Source: Acanthaster planci (lineage: Eukaryota; Echinodermata; Asteroidea; Valvatida; Acanthasteridae). Taken from it: a stretch of DNA of 62,000 nt. The notes beneath the pieces were generated by a model that saw only the letters and a program-made list of their open reading frames with translations, searched no databases and had not been told where the DNA came from. The stretch spans positions 1,432,374 to 1,494,373 of the forward strand of contig NW_019091361.1 of assembly GCF_001949145.1 (NCBI RefSeq), given 5' to 3'. The translations under genes and the position numbers were made by a program. This document shows, piece by piece, positions 11,973 to 23,838 of this stretch (the stretch's first letter is position 1; every line of letters begins with the position of its first letter).

Positions 11973-14900
11973 TACTGTTGGTCTCCCTTTAACCTGTATG
12001 TTAATTGGATAAAATGGAAAGTGACCTTAGCTGTACAGTATTTAACCTAGCTAAATGATATCTCCAGTTAAAAACAATCCACACAGACCTTGAAAAGGGA
12101 ATTTGGAATACGCAGATTATGATTACCTTACTGCCATAATTCTCAAACATATAAAAACATAAACAAACTATTGCCGCCTCAGTGTTCTTATAGAAACCTA
12201 ACTTAGCATCTCACAGGGAACTGGAGCTTTTTGTCGATGGAAGTTCAACTAAAGAGAGTATAAGTAGTATTACGCTGTTAATGTTTCAAGTGGGAAGAGT
12301 AGGGCAAATACAAGCATTACCCCATGGACAGTCACCAAACGTTACATCGATGTTTTGTTATGGAAGAAAGATAAGGATTACACTGTATCCTTGTACTCTT
12401 GGAGTATGATTCCAAGTAACATCTGTCTTTGCAAAATTAACTGATGTGTTATTTGGAAAGTAGTGACAATTAAAAGAACCAATTTCTTATCAGTTCTAGC
12501 CCTGTTGCGATGGAAACAACGGGAATCTCCATTTACTGTCGAAAGAAAGTACATTAAAAGGCCTTACCAGTGACCTCATCGCTGTCGCTTTTTTCCAGAA
12601 TGCTCGACGAAGAAAGACCTTTGTAGGGATTCTAACTTCAACGCCCCTTGTCTAAAATTGAAGGTCGCCCGTGTATCAGGAACTTTCCCCTTTATTCCAG
12701 GCAAGTTTGTCCAGAAGACTGTCGATACCAGCGACGTATTGGGATGCAGTGAGGCTTCTACCAAATGTACGTGCAATAAGTGGACCTGATATTTGCTTAT
12801 CTAATTTGCTACTCGGTCGACTGTTACATTCTTGGAGCATATTTTGACCATTTATGGTTGTGTAATAAAGATATCCAAGTACCGGGTATGGCGTGCAAAT
12901 TTAACATTACATATTAAAGTGGAGATACATCTCCAGACTTACCTGGTGAAAACATTGACTTTCAACATACATGCATAAAGAAATTAAGATGTTTGTACCT
13001 TTATATCTCGGACTGAAGATACATATATTAACGTAGAGATTTCTCTGTTTAGATAAAGGCACATCTACCAGCAATTCAATGTAAAATTTGCGCACAATAT
13101 TCAAGCACTAACTCCTATTCCACGTGCGACGGGTTGGTATTTCTTGCTGCGAGCGTCGTTTCAATTTATTGTCAGTTATTCTCATCATCGCTCGATAGAG
13201 AAAACGTATGCATATGATTGAAGTTTACATGTTTTCGCCAATAGGTAATCAGTCCCCAGGAGGAAGGCGTATCAACAGAAACAGGCCACCAACGTTTGGT
13301 CGAATTTCATTCCATTTGTGTCACTGCGTCCTCACATTTTCAAATACCTACAAGGATTGTTGAAGCTTTTATTCTATCGCAACCACGTACATAGGCCCAA
13401 ACTGTTAGGGCGGCTTAAGAAAAGAATTTTGAGTTTTTCCTAGTAATTTTGCAACAAACCCTGCACGCAAGCTCGTTAGTGTATACGGTACATGCCGTGT
13501 ATAGTATAGCCTCTTCAACGACATCCCTATAATTCAAGTAAAAAACAGTCTATATGGAATTTTTATTTCGGTACGTATTGGTTACGTCGATGGGAACAAT
13601 GTGTGCTGTGAACATGGACCGCCAAAACTATGTCAATAAGAACTTTAGGTTTTGAATCTTCGTAACATACCTTCCCTGTTCGGCATTGTCAGATCACGAG
13701 ACATTTCTGTTGTATCACTTTACCCTGCTGTTCGTTTTCAGAGAAGCATGCTTTCAGCCCTTGGTCATACAAACTGTACACTCATCCCCATGGGATTTAT
13801 TGTCGCATGTAGGGGGGGATGGCTCAGCACCGCCTCCATCCCAGGTGATCGTGACGCCGGTAAGTGCGGAGTCGGTGGTGCAGGCTACGGGTGCGCTATC
13901 ATTTACTTGAGAATGAGGCTATGATTCCCACCCCCCCACACACACAAGTGTGGTAACGCCTTCAATCGTTGACTCCCTATTCCTCTTTTGTTCATACTTT
14001 TTGTACACGTTTTCCAACCGTGGACTCTTCGGCAACCGTGGACCCTATTGTCCCCTATCGTTATAGGTCCACGATTGAAGGCGTTTACACACTCATCCAT
14101 ACACACACCGTCAAAATTAACGTCGGGGGATATATCCCCCATTCCCCCGGGATCTCCACCCATGCTTATTACAACAGTAACAAGTGTCTGTTTAAAACAC
14201 ATCAAATCCCATTATTGATTGGTGAAAAACCAGTTCACCGTGAACTAAATTAGGCCTATTTCCATTATCCTGACCTTTGGTGTAAAGCCCATCAGCGTAT
14301 GGTAAATGTACTTAACGTGATTAACTCGGCAGAATAAACATCAGAATTACAAATACAGTATACACTTCCGGAACATGAAATATTGAAAATCCATTAAACT
14401 GGTTAATTATTATACAAACGAAAGAAAGCGTAGTATATCAGTTGTCCGTGTTTCTGAGATTCTAGAGACAGGTACATCCAGATAATTGTTTTAAGATGAT
14501 TCAAAATATGTCTTTCTGGTTTCCAACGTTACATTTTGAAAAGTAAAAGTTCTTAATGGTTTTAAACATTTCAGGTGCTCAGTCTGTTACTACATCTCTC
14601 GAAGCTAATCCTACAAAAGAAAAGTAGGAGTTCATAGATAACAACACTCATGTTAAACTTTCCTGTAAATTCAATTCTTGATTGTTTGAGATACTACTGT
14701 TTTTACGAGATCATTTATGAAAGTCGTTCACACACACACAAAAAAAACCGCTGACTTTAAAATTCAGGTTTGGAATTTGCCACACATTCTTAAATAAAAG
14801 ATTGACCTGGAGGCCAAAATATGATATCGTCGGATGAATGAAAATATCGTGGAGAGAGTGAAAAAAATGAATTTCTTCATTTAAAATCCAATTAATTCAA

Positions 14901-15037
14901 TCAAATGTTGTTCCCATGCTCAAACGGCAGGGAGATCTGAAGGTCTTTTAATAAAGAACTTATTCCGTTTGAATCCACACGGGCATGCAAGCGCAAATAG
15001 TTCACGAAAATTGTTACAGTTCTTCGATTCGGGGTAT
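11973..15037. other. Intergenic DNA between the C1q-domain gene and DEG/ENaC gene 2
   Basis: Promoter side of the C1q-domain gene and 3' side of DEG/ENaC gene 2. Apart from the inverted repeat at 13955-14086, nothing could be supported. Short open frames near 13652-14253 overlap that repeat and have no coding character. Confidence 0.5.
13955..14086. repeat. Short inverted repeat (hairpin-type element)
   Basis: AACGCCTTCAATCGT at 13955-13969 is repeated perfectly in inverse at 14071-14085, about 100 bp apart. Further matching CA/TG-rich sequence lies outside both arms. Between the arms, CAACCGTGGAC occurs twice. No coding is seen, and it is probably a small inverted-repeat transposon relic. 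Confidence 0.5.
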
Positions 15038-18000
15038 TTAGCTTATAACAGGCTTGATCTCACGTCTGTGGCATGGCTGGCCCCAGAAAAAGAAGATCTT
15101 GAGAAGTTTGAGTAAGAAGAGCACCACTTCGAAAATGGTGATGACGGAAAACCCGATAAACAGGCCGAACAGCCCGCCCAGACTACCCAGGAGGGTCTCG
15201 ACCTGGAAAAGGGTAGGAATAATAAGGAAAAAGAATAAGTCCGTAAAAAGGGGAACGGTTAAATGACACTTGTCTACGAAGATTTAGAGTTACAGATATT
15301 CAGGTAACGAGTCTCTCAAGGCAGTATTGCTGTATTCATCACGGACCATACAATTACATTAATAAATTGGAGATTCTTACGCAAGCTCGTAGAAATTTGT
15401 GACGCTTTGAATTAAACCGAACAGCTTTATACCTGTAATATAGTCTCGTTTCAATCTAAAGCAGCACCTGAAACTAAAGTAGAAAGCTGCAGCCCAATTG
15501 AGTACATTTTTGGATATCCCTTACCCCCCCAAAAAAAACCCAAACAACAACAAAAACAAACAAACAAACAAACAAACAAACAAACAAACACCCCAACAAA
15601 CAAACAAACACCCTACGGTAAACCTATGGCTAGCCCATTAGTACAACAGCAAAAGCATAAAAAGTGGACGGGGCACCAACAAACAAACAAAACAAAAACC
15701 AGAAACATAAAAACAAGAATGAACAAGATTCATGTCATTTTGAAAGGCAAAAGAAAAATCCTTAATTTATAGGCAACTCATTCCTTCAAAGTTTAGACAT
15801 TCTCAACTGAGTTGTCTAGGGGTGGTCATTTGTGTAACTTACACTATACTTTGGTGTCTGTATGATCGACTGGTAGTTCAGCTCCTCGAAATAAACCCTA
15901 AGACGGACAAGATTCTTCCTGAAAATCACACAGAAAGGTGAAGTTTTATGAGCTGTGGCTTTCCGGGGGGGCAGTGGCATCTCTAAAACAGCTCATGCAT
16001 TAATACCTGTTCCAAGCACTGAAGCATGATATCCATACCAAAAACAGCTACAGTTAGGAACAGTATACCGTACCTCTTTTAACGCTTTACAGACAGATCG
16101 ACATTCTATTGGTTTGCGTCCGACGAAACGATTGAGAGAAGATCTTTTTCCTGGCATGTTGTTTTCAATACTATTACTCCGACTGCCATGTGACTGTCCG
16201 AGCCAAACGCGCACGACATTTTACACAAAATCTTCACAAAGTACCTTTATAACTCGAACTAAATCACGTGCAAGACCCTGAAAAACAGTGTTATACTCTT
16301 ATCGATGGATGTGAGCTTCGATCGATTTTTATACGACCGGTTTAAGTAAGCTTACCTAGTCTGCTCGACCTCTTGCATCAATCTTGCAGCTTTCTCGTTT
16401 GTTGCTGAGATGCGAGAGTACAGATGCTCCTGAAAACAGAAAATCAAGACAATTTGCTGATTCAGATTTCGGACACACCAGAAGGAAAATGGTGAGACAT
16501 CTATGTACACTGATATCAAAATCATGTATCAGATCGCATTAGATTCCTCTGACGTAACTTGCCAACTTCACCTTCGCCTCTTCATGCATGCACGCATTTT
16601 TGGGCTTGAGGACTAGTCTCCTTCGTGGAGCCCAGTCTGTCCATTCCCCTCCCCTACTGTGTTCTCAGTCGTGTCTGTATAGTGTCCTTACCTCATATCT
16701 TTCGGAGGGCCAACGGGACGACGACACGCCAAGCTTGAAAGTTGTCTCTCTACAAAATTGAACACAGTATTTCCATCAATTTGTTAAAAATCATAATTAA
16801 ACATGGTTGACAATACAGGAATTCCAAGTTACAATAGTTTAACCAGATGCTTTTAAACTGACCTTCCGAAAATAAAACGTATAGTTCTCATTTATGTTTC
16901 CAAATAATTTAATTTTGTTTTTAGTGGAGCCTTGCTATCCTAACAACTCAAATCTCGACGACAGTCCTTGCTAGGAGTAACCCCTTCAACACTCCTTCCC
17001 ACACCAAATCCCTACCATGCACATGATGTCAATCGACTTTTTTTCTTTCGGGCATTTCAGAACATTGGCAGAATCTAAGCTGGCTCAAATTATGGCATGT
17101 CCTCCTCTGGTCTAACCATTATTACCTGCATGCCGAGAAACACTTGCAGCTTTGCAGCTTGTTATCCTCGTAGAGATTTTCAACAGCTCGTCTGCATGTT
17201 TCTGAACGAGAAAAAATCATGCATTGGAACAGACTACAAAAGAGCGTGAGGGAAATAATGCACTTATTTTGAGGTCGCATCTGCATTATGGTATCTGGTG
17301 GCTACGCGGGTCTACGATTAAAAGCAAAGCAAAGTGAAATAAAAACCCTAAGTTGAGGCATCGTCGGTTATCGGTGAGTCCTACGATAAAAAGTAGTCAT
17401 CTTTTGTCCATCATTCCTGGAGCGCCCAGCTGTGTCCTATACGGTGAGCAACATACGCTGTGTGGTGTTGAGGTAGCTACACTTCAGAGCGGAGTAGATC
17501 AAGATGTCGGTGACGCAACCGCAGCGGCTCAGCATCTCCGACTGCAAGCAAAACTTGGTGCACGCACTCAGCGAGTAGTCGTAATCCCCAGCAGTCACGT
17601 TGAATCTGGTATCAAAGCTGTCGCTACAATTGCCATACGGAAAGGGTTGGCGGCTAATGAAGTCCTGGAGCAAAGACCAAGAAAGGAAATGTGTGTGAGC
17701 AGCGACAGCGCAACAAAGTATTGATGGCCCGTACCACAGAAATGGGGGTAGAAGCTTTTACTTGAGAATCCTTTGGGACGTTATTTTATTTGCTCAGTTT
17801 CATTAGATTCTGAAGAACTGATTGTTTGATTCTCTGCAATTCAGACAGATAAATGAAATGCCACTTTTCCGTGAGCCTATTGTATTAATTTAACCATTTA
17901 TGTTCTTGAGTGAACGGCATTGACTTGAAACTCCGACGGAAAAGTATACACGTAACCCCGCGATTACTTTGCAAGAAAACTACCAGCTTTCACACGGGTG

Positions 18001-21000
18001 TGTGTAATGGGCCTTTTCTTAAGAAAGGTCTACTAGTAACCAGTTGTTCGGAAGAGATAAATGTACACTTCAACATTGAGTTCATTCTTATACGTTTTCT
18101 GGACTGTTTTATAACTGCTTGGCAGGGGATTGTTTTGCTGATTTAAGTCTTAATTGATTACCATTCTATTTTTTGCATGATAATCAAACGACCAAACAAG
18201 TTAGTTCTCAACCTGTCTCATCCCGACGGACGTAGCTAGGCCAGCTGCCGCCGTGATGCCGTTATCTTCCGGCAGCGGCATCGTCCGTTGTCCGTGTACT
18301 GTCAGCCGTACTCCGGACTCCGGTGAGAAAATGCCCAGGTATTCAGGTTGCTCTATGAACAACGTCACATGCAAACCTGCAATTGAGTGGTGGAGATTTC
18401 CAGTGTAATAATAAAGCACTATCTTCGCACAATAAAAAAGTGCCGACAAGTAGAAAGCGAGGCATTAATAATTCGGGTGTATGACAAAGCAGCGTTCTTT
18501 AATAAACATTACGCGTATAAAGTCTCTGAGGGTGTGGTACCAGATTGTTTAAACGAAGGAAAAGTGCATAAGCAATAGCTGCTATAGAGGGTTTGCATGG
18601 CTGCCATCTTGCAGGCCAGTGTTTTGTTCTACAAGGTTCGCACAAAGGAGGTTTCTGTGTGGAACAAAAAAATGCCCTGCAAGATATGCCACGTAAAGCC
18701 TTTATAAGTAACAGAGATAAATACCCATTATAAAAAAATTGGATGGGGAAATAAGTGATATCCGTATGTGGAACTCATCAGTCTTACTGAGCTAAAATTA
18801 TTATGTTGGTGGAGATATTAAGTTAGCAGTACAATCGGGTGTAACTTACCATATTTCGCTCCGAATCTACTGGTCGTCCGGACCTTGCTGTTCCCCGTAC
18901 CGTGGTTGAAAGTGAAACAATTGCCGTAATCCGTGTTCTGAAACACTCTAAAATCCCTGTTTAAGCAAAAACATGTACAAGACACTCAAATTGTAAACTG
19001 GATAGGTTGGTTGTAGCACCTTTGACTTAAATCAAGTCAGACTTAGGTTTCTTTTCTCATTCAGCCATCCCTTCAGCCTGTACACACAACACGGTTGTCG
19101 CTCTTGGTCCGGAAGCTCGCAAAACCCTTATAAGGCGCCCTCATCTGACAGTCTTTGTTGTACAACGTGTGTCAAATGTCAGTAAATCAGTAAGTCCGAC
19201 TTGACGGATAAGCCAGTCGCAGCCCCCTTCCGTGATATGTAGTTATTCATAATTGCAAATGAACGACATGATCTTTCATAATATTTACGGAATTTCCACC
19301 AATCAACGTGGTCAGACTTTTAGAATCGTTCGTTATTATGCAGATATGAACGACGTAAAAACAAATCCCGCAATGCGATTGGCTGCTACCACCTTTGGTA
19401 GATGAGCCCATTTGCTGTGTACAAACAAACGGTTGGCAGATTCGTCAAGTCAGGATTTCTGAACTGAATTCATAGTAACTTAGTGGACACAAGAGGGTGC
19501 GAAGCAAGTAACGGCGCGCAGTCTCGATATGTATTCAAAGCATAAACGAAAACGCCAGAGAGATCCCGACTTGAGTCATGAGTCAAGTCTATTAGCGCCA
19601 TGGATATATCTCTTTTTGAGTGTGGGGTTCTGAAAAGAACCGATGTACCCAACGTTTTGGACAGTAGGGCCTATGCTCTGTCCGTCATCAGGAGACTGCC
19701 TACCGCCATGGTGCTACCGCAAACCAATCAAGTTTATTTGTTACCTCCACCACGAAAACCTTTAAATCTCACTCAGAAACTGTTCTGGACCATTCTTGGA
19801 ACGAAAATACTTTCCAAATCAGGGTAATGCTATGAAGTATTAATTTAAAAGTAAATCAAGTTTTAAGCTGATTTGGCACAGGAGGGCGGTTTATTATGAT
19901 AAACACAAACCTGTAACTGCAGTTTCGTTTGTCAAAGGTGCACTGCAGAATAAAGTCTTGTGCCTGGTGTCCTAGCACCTCCAGTTCTTCTCGTGTGGGG
20001 TTGGCGATGTCTATCAAGTCGCTGAAGTCGTCCGCCGTCGATCTGTCGTAGAATCCCCTCCAGTCGTTCTCGTCCGTCACCCCATCCCAGTTGTAGTAGC
20101 TGTCGTACTCGAAGTCATCGCTCTCCCACCAGAAATCCTCGGTGGAAGAGGAGAGCGTGCGCCGCTGCCGCTCCTGTCTCGAGCTGACGGACCGCCTCCT
20201 GCGTTCAGAATCGAGGATGGAAGTGTCGGATTCCTCTCCGGGATTAAACGAGGAAGAAGCCCCGTCGCTGTCTCTCTCTTGGCCTGGTGCCACAGTTTCG
20301 CTCCCTGGAGGATCAGTGGTCGTTTGGGAGCTACTGGAGTCAGGTGAGTTGACCTGTGTTACAGGAAATATTCCAGAGGAGGTCGAAGCATGCGTATTCA
20401 AAGAATGAGGCGGAGCGGTTGAAGATGCTTCCTCCTTTTCTACATCATGGGAGGGGGTGTTAGAACTTCCACCCGGGAGGCTGCTCTCGTTATCGATACT
20501 ACTCATTTCATCGATACTATCGCCAGCTGTACTGGGATTGTCACCTTCTCCGTTTGAAGCTACGTGACTTGGACCTGAGGTGCTGGTGTCGCTGGACATG
20601 CCGTCATCGTCATCACCGGCACCGCGTACCGAATCTGACCCATCCGTTCCATCGACGCTACTACCACCGACAGTGGCTCCGCCTGAGCCTTGTGGCGTAA
20701 CATCACTTTCGCCCCCAACCCCAGGGATCGACTCTGAAGACCCGATCCCGCCAGCTGTGCTGTCATCCGGTTCGGAATTTACCGGTGAGGAATCTTGCAA
20801 GCTGTTGCCATCAGGAGAAGAGGACGGCTCGCCTCTTGAATCCCACCGATCAAACCACTCCAGGGACGACCAGTCGAAGAACCAGGAATAGTCGTAATCC
20901 TCCCCTTGAACTCCCCCGTCGATAGCAATCAGGCCCTCAAAGCGAGTACCCACCAGCTTGGAGCGTCGCATGCGGTTCATGTTGCACACAGTCACGGCTG

Positions 21001-22095
21001 GGAAGTCCAGGTTGGTCTTGGTGATCAGTTCGATGGTTGTTGTTAGAGGCCGGACTTGGAAGTACTCTACGAGCAGTAGGGTAGACTGTAGGATCGCAAG
21101 ACCGAAAGCAATCAGCCATATCACAGACCAGGCGATCCGGCTTACTGTGTAGGTACCGTTGATGATCAGTGGCAGGCCATGAGCCGTGGTGGTGTCAGCG
21201 AAAGTGGTCACGGCTTGGCGCAGCGCGCCTCGTTTCTTCTCTTTTGACAGTTTATCTTCCTCTCCGGTGCGCTGGAGGTAATCCAATGAACCAGTCACAA
21301 GAACTCGCCGTGTCAGTCTACAAAAACAAAAAATGTCATTTTACTTAACAGGCCTCAATTTAAAGTAAATATCGTGATATATTTGGCACACAACAGTATT
21401 CTATACCGGCTTTACAGAGGGGGACAGTGGGAGCTCTGCATGCAATCTGAACATACACTATACCTTTTGGCTCCTGTAAATAGTTGCGCTATCCCCTTTC
21501 AGAGACAGGCCAGTCGTCATTCAACTTCACTTTATTGAGATATACCCGTTTGAGAACACATTAGGCAGTCTCGAAGAAAACGTTGCCCCAACTTTGGCCC
21601 TCGTGTGTCATAATCGCATGGATTTATTTATCCTGGAAAAGTAGTTCTACGCACTGAACTGAAACTGACAGGTTCTTTCCTATTTTGCTTGGATTGTCTG
21701 TGTTGTTTGATGAGATAGAACAATAAAAGGGAAAGTGTTTGAAACTTTACTAAAGATGGTTCAGGACTCCATTTTTCAGTTGACGATGAACAGTCAGCCT
21801 ACTCAGAACATTTACTCATTTAATCTTAGTGCCAGTCGTTTAATAAACCTAAAAGATAAAACTGTAATAGAATTATGTTTGTCAAGTTTCGTCACTTAGG
21901 AAAACTGGTTTTAAATGTGTTCCTTGTCAAAAGAAAGCGAGCTGCCTAAACCTCATAAACACCATAACCAAAAAGAAACTTTAATTGTGTAAAACTGTGC
22001 AATTGTGAAATCTACATTTAAATGATATCTACATTATCTAACTGAATGGCTATGACATACCTCTGTCCCTCAACAACCGTAGTTCCGTACTCCAT
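15038..22095 (-). CDS. DEG/ENaC family sodium channel, gene 2 (ten exons, 789 codons)
   Basis: Tandem paralogue of gene 1. Exons: 22095-22061 (ATG, Kozak G at +4), 21317-19911, 18956-18850, 18376-18213, 17664-17457, 17201-17126, 16749-16692, 16429-16356, 15918-15843 and 15202-15038 (TAA). Coding length 2370 nt is an exact number of codons. Exons 3, 4, 7, 9 and 10 (107, 164, 58, 76 and 165 nt) equal their gene 1 counterparts. Domains: HG motif at about residue 58, TM1 about 73-99, FPAVTVCNMNR, an acidic Ser/Gly-rich insertion about 172-382, furin-type sites about 384-398, CTFDKRNC, YGNCFTFN, thumb cysteines (CTKFCLQSEMLSRCGC, then CKCFSAC), RWPSERYE, and TM2 with filter GFS (GLFGLFIGFSVITIFEV). 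It should form a cation channel with other subunits. Ligand and selectivity are unknown. Confidence 0.94.
15538..15611. repeat. (AAAC)n microsatellite
   Basis: An A/C-rich stretch dominated by tandem AAAC units, with small interruptions, in the last intron of DEG/ENaC gene 2. Similar short CAAA runs occur near 52738-52760 and 54570-54602. Confidence 0.9.
20159..20830 (-). other. Acidic Ser/Gly-rich insertion with two furin-type sites, DEG/ENaC gene 2
   Basis: Within the 21317-19911 exon, at the same position as the gene 1 insertion (after DYSWFFDWSSLEWFDRW) but with unrelated sequence. It holds about 210 residues of Ser, Gly, Asp and Thr with no cysteine. It ends with SERRRRSVSS (20203-20192) and then RQERQRRTLSS (20170-20159). 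Both R-R-R-R and R-Q-R-R fit the furin rule, 11 residues apart. Cutting at both would excise a short tract, and cutting at either would separate the insertion's C-terminal end. The two-site arrangement recalls the two furin sites of alpha ENaC, but the homology of the sites is not shown. Confidence 0.78.
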
Positions 22096-23838
22096 CGCGA
22101 CATTTTACATTTCACACCGCAAAAAGTGCTTGCGCAGTGGCGAACAAAATGGCGCCGTATACAGCCGAGTCTGCAGACTTTCCCAACCTGTTGAACTGTT
22201 TACTCAGTCTTCAAGGCTTTTAAACAAACCGAATTGATTTCTTCTACAAGTTAGGCCAAGGTATGGTAATCGTTTGTGCAAAGACGATCAAAAGAGTTAT
22301 GTCCATAGAACTGCGACCGTTACGTAAACATGTTTTTCTTCCTTGAAAAGTTAAACTTGGGCATTGTGAAAAGAAGGGAATTTAAGAGATGTGTTTCGGC
22401 CACTCATCCAGGAGTCGTGAGTGTTCTACAAGATTTTCAGGTTCTCTTAACTGTCTTCTTAGTTCCTAGAGAAAAAGAAGAAAACCTGTTATGGCCGAAA
22501 ACTTCAAGCATGCCCCGGAGTAAGGTCGTCTTCTATAGGTATATGAGAAATAATTCTTTCCTATCCGCATCATGAACCACATTAAATTTCGTAGTGCTTG
22601 AAAACGATGCAAAACGAACTGACTCAATTTCGCTCCACAGCCGGCGTCCGAAAGTTGTAGCTCTGTCATGAAATAACGTATGTTCCTGTGGAAGCTGCTA
22701 TACTGGCGGGCTAGAGCCACTTTCCATTGCCGTGTTGATACCGGAATCAGGTATATGCCCTGCGAGTCAAAGATTGGATTTCAGACAGGTAGAAGAACCT
22801 TCATTGCTGGCAAATGTCATGATCTTGGGCCAGTCCCTTTACCCCTATGTGCCCTTCTCCACCCAGGAGTAAAATGGGTACCTGTGAGGGCAGACACGAT
22901 TGTGTTTAGCCATTTGTGCCAAAATGGCAAAATCAGGCTAGTATACTCCCCAGGGAGCTAAGATTATTTCAGGAATGTTCAGATGATGTGAGCCCAATGT
23001 GCAGGGATAATGATAATCAGCGCATAGAGGCATTCCGTATTATTCGCTGAATAAAAACCGACTATTATTACCAAATGCCTGTCGTCGCCGAAAAGATTAA
23101 ACGGAAGTTATTATTCAAGGAGACAAAACGTTTTATTCACACATCATTCCGTCAGTTTACCAACAATAAAATTAGTTACAGTTTCAACTCACGTCTACAC
23201 CAAGAATCCGTTGACTATGCTATGACAATGTACTGTGACGGTTTAAATGGACATAGCATTGCAATAAAAGAAACAGTAAAAAAAAATAACGTGAAACGAC
23301 ACTGAAACAGGTGAACAAAATTCTCGCACAATATGGTAATAAAAAGCTCCAAAAGAAAGCCATTTTTTGTATCAAGTAAAAGAAACAAAATGCGCAGAAA
23401 ACAAGCATTCAATAAATTTACAAAGGATGACTAGGTCACAGTAAAATTAATGCTTAAATTCTAATCATTATCGATGTGCAGTACTTGTGCAGTGATGTGC
23501 TGATTCAAATGATGTCCAAAATTTCAAAACCAACTAAAAAGAATAGCACTTTGTTATTTGTCTAATTTTATTCCTGTGCACGATTTACAAAACAACTACG
23601 CGCACGTAAGATTGTTCACAGTTTACAAGCATCGGAATACCAGAAAAGGGTGAAAGACTAAGATTTCACTTCTGACATCCTCTAGTTTATACTTTAATGT
23701 TTCGAGTTGCATATTTTAAAAATCTTACATTTAAACATGATCTCGTGGGGGTACCATCCAGCGTTGGCTATTTTTTCTCTTTCCCAAATGCAAGTGTGAA
23801 GATTTTGTCCTCTTTTTTAAAACTCAGACCACTTAGTC
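22096..23838. other. Intergenic gap between DEG/ENaC gene 2 and orphan gene A
   Basis: No coding exon with supporting splice signals or paralogue was found. The left part should hold the promoter of DEG/ENaC gene 2, though no convincing TATA box is visible. The right part contains the 3' flank of orphan gene A, with an AATAAA hexamer on the minus strand at 23572-23567, about 270 bases past its stop. Confidence 0.5.
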
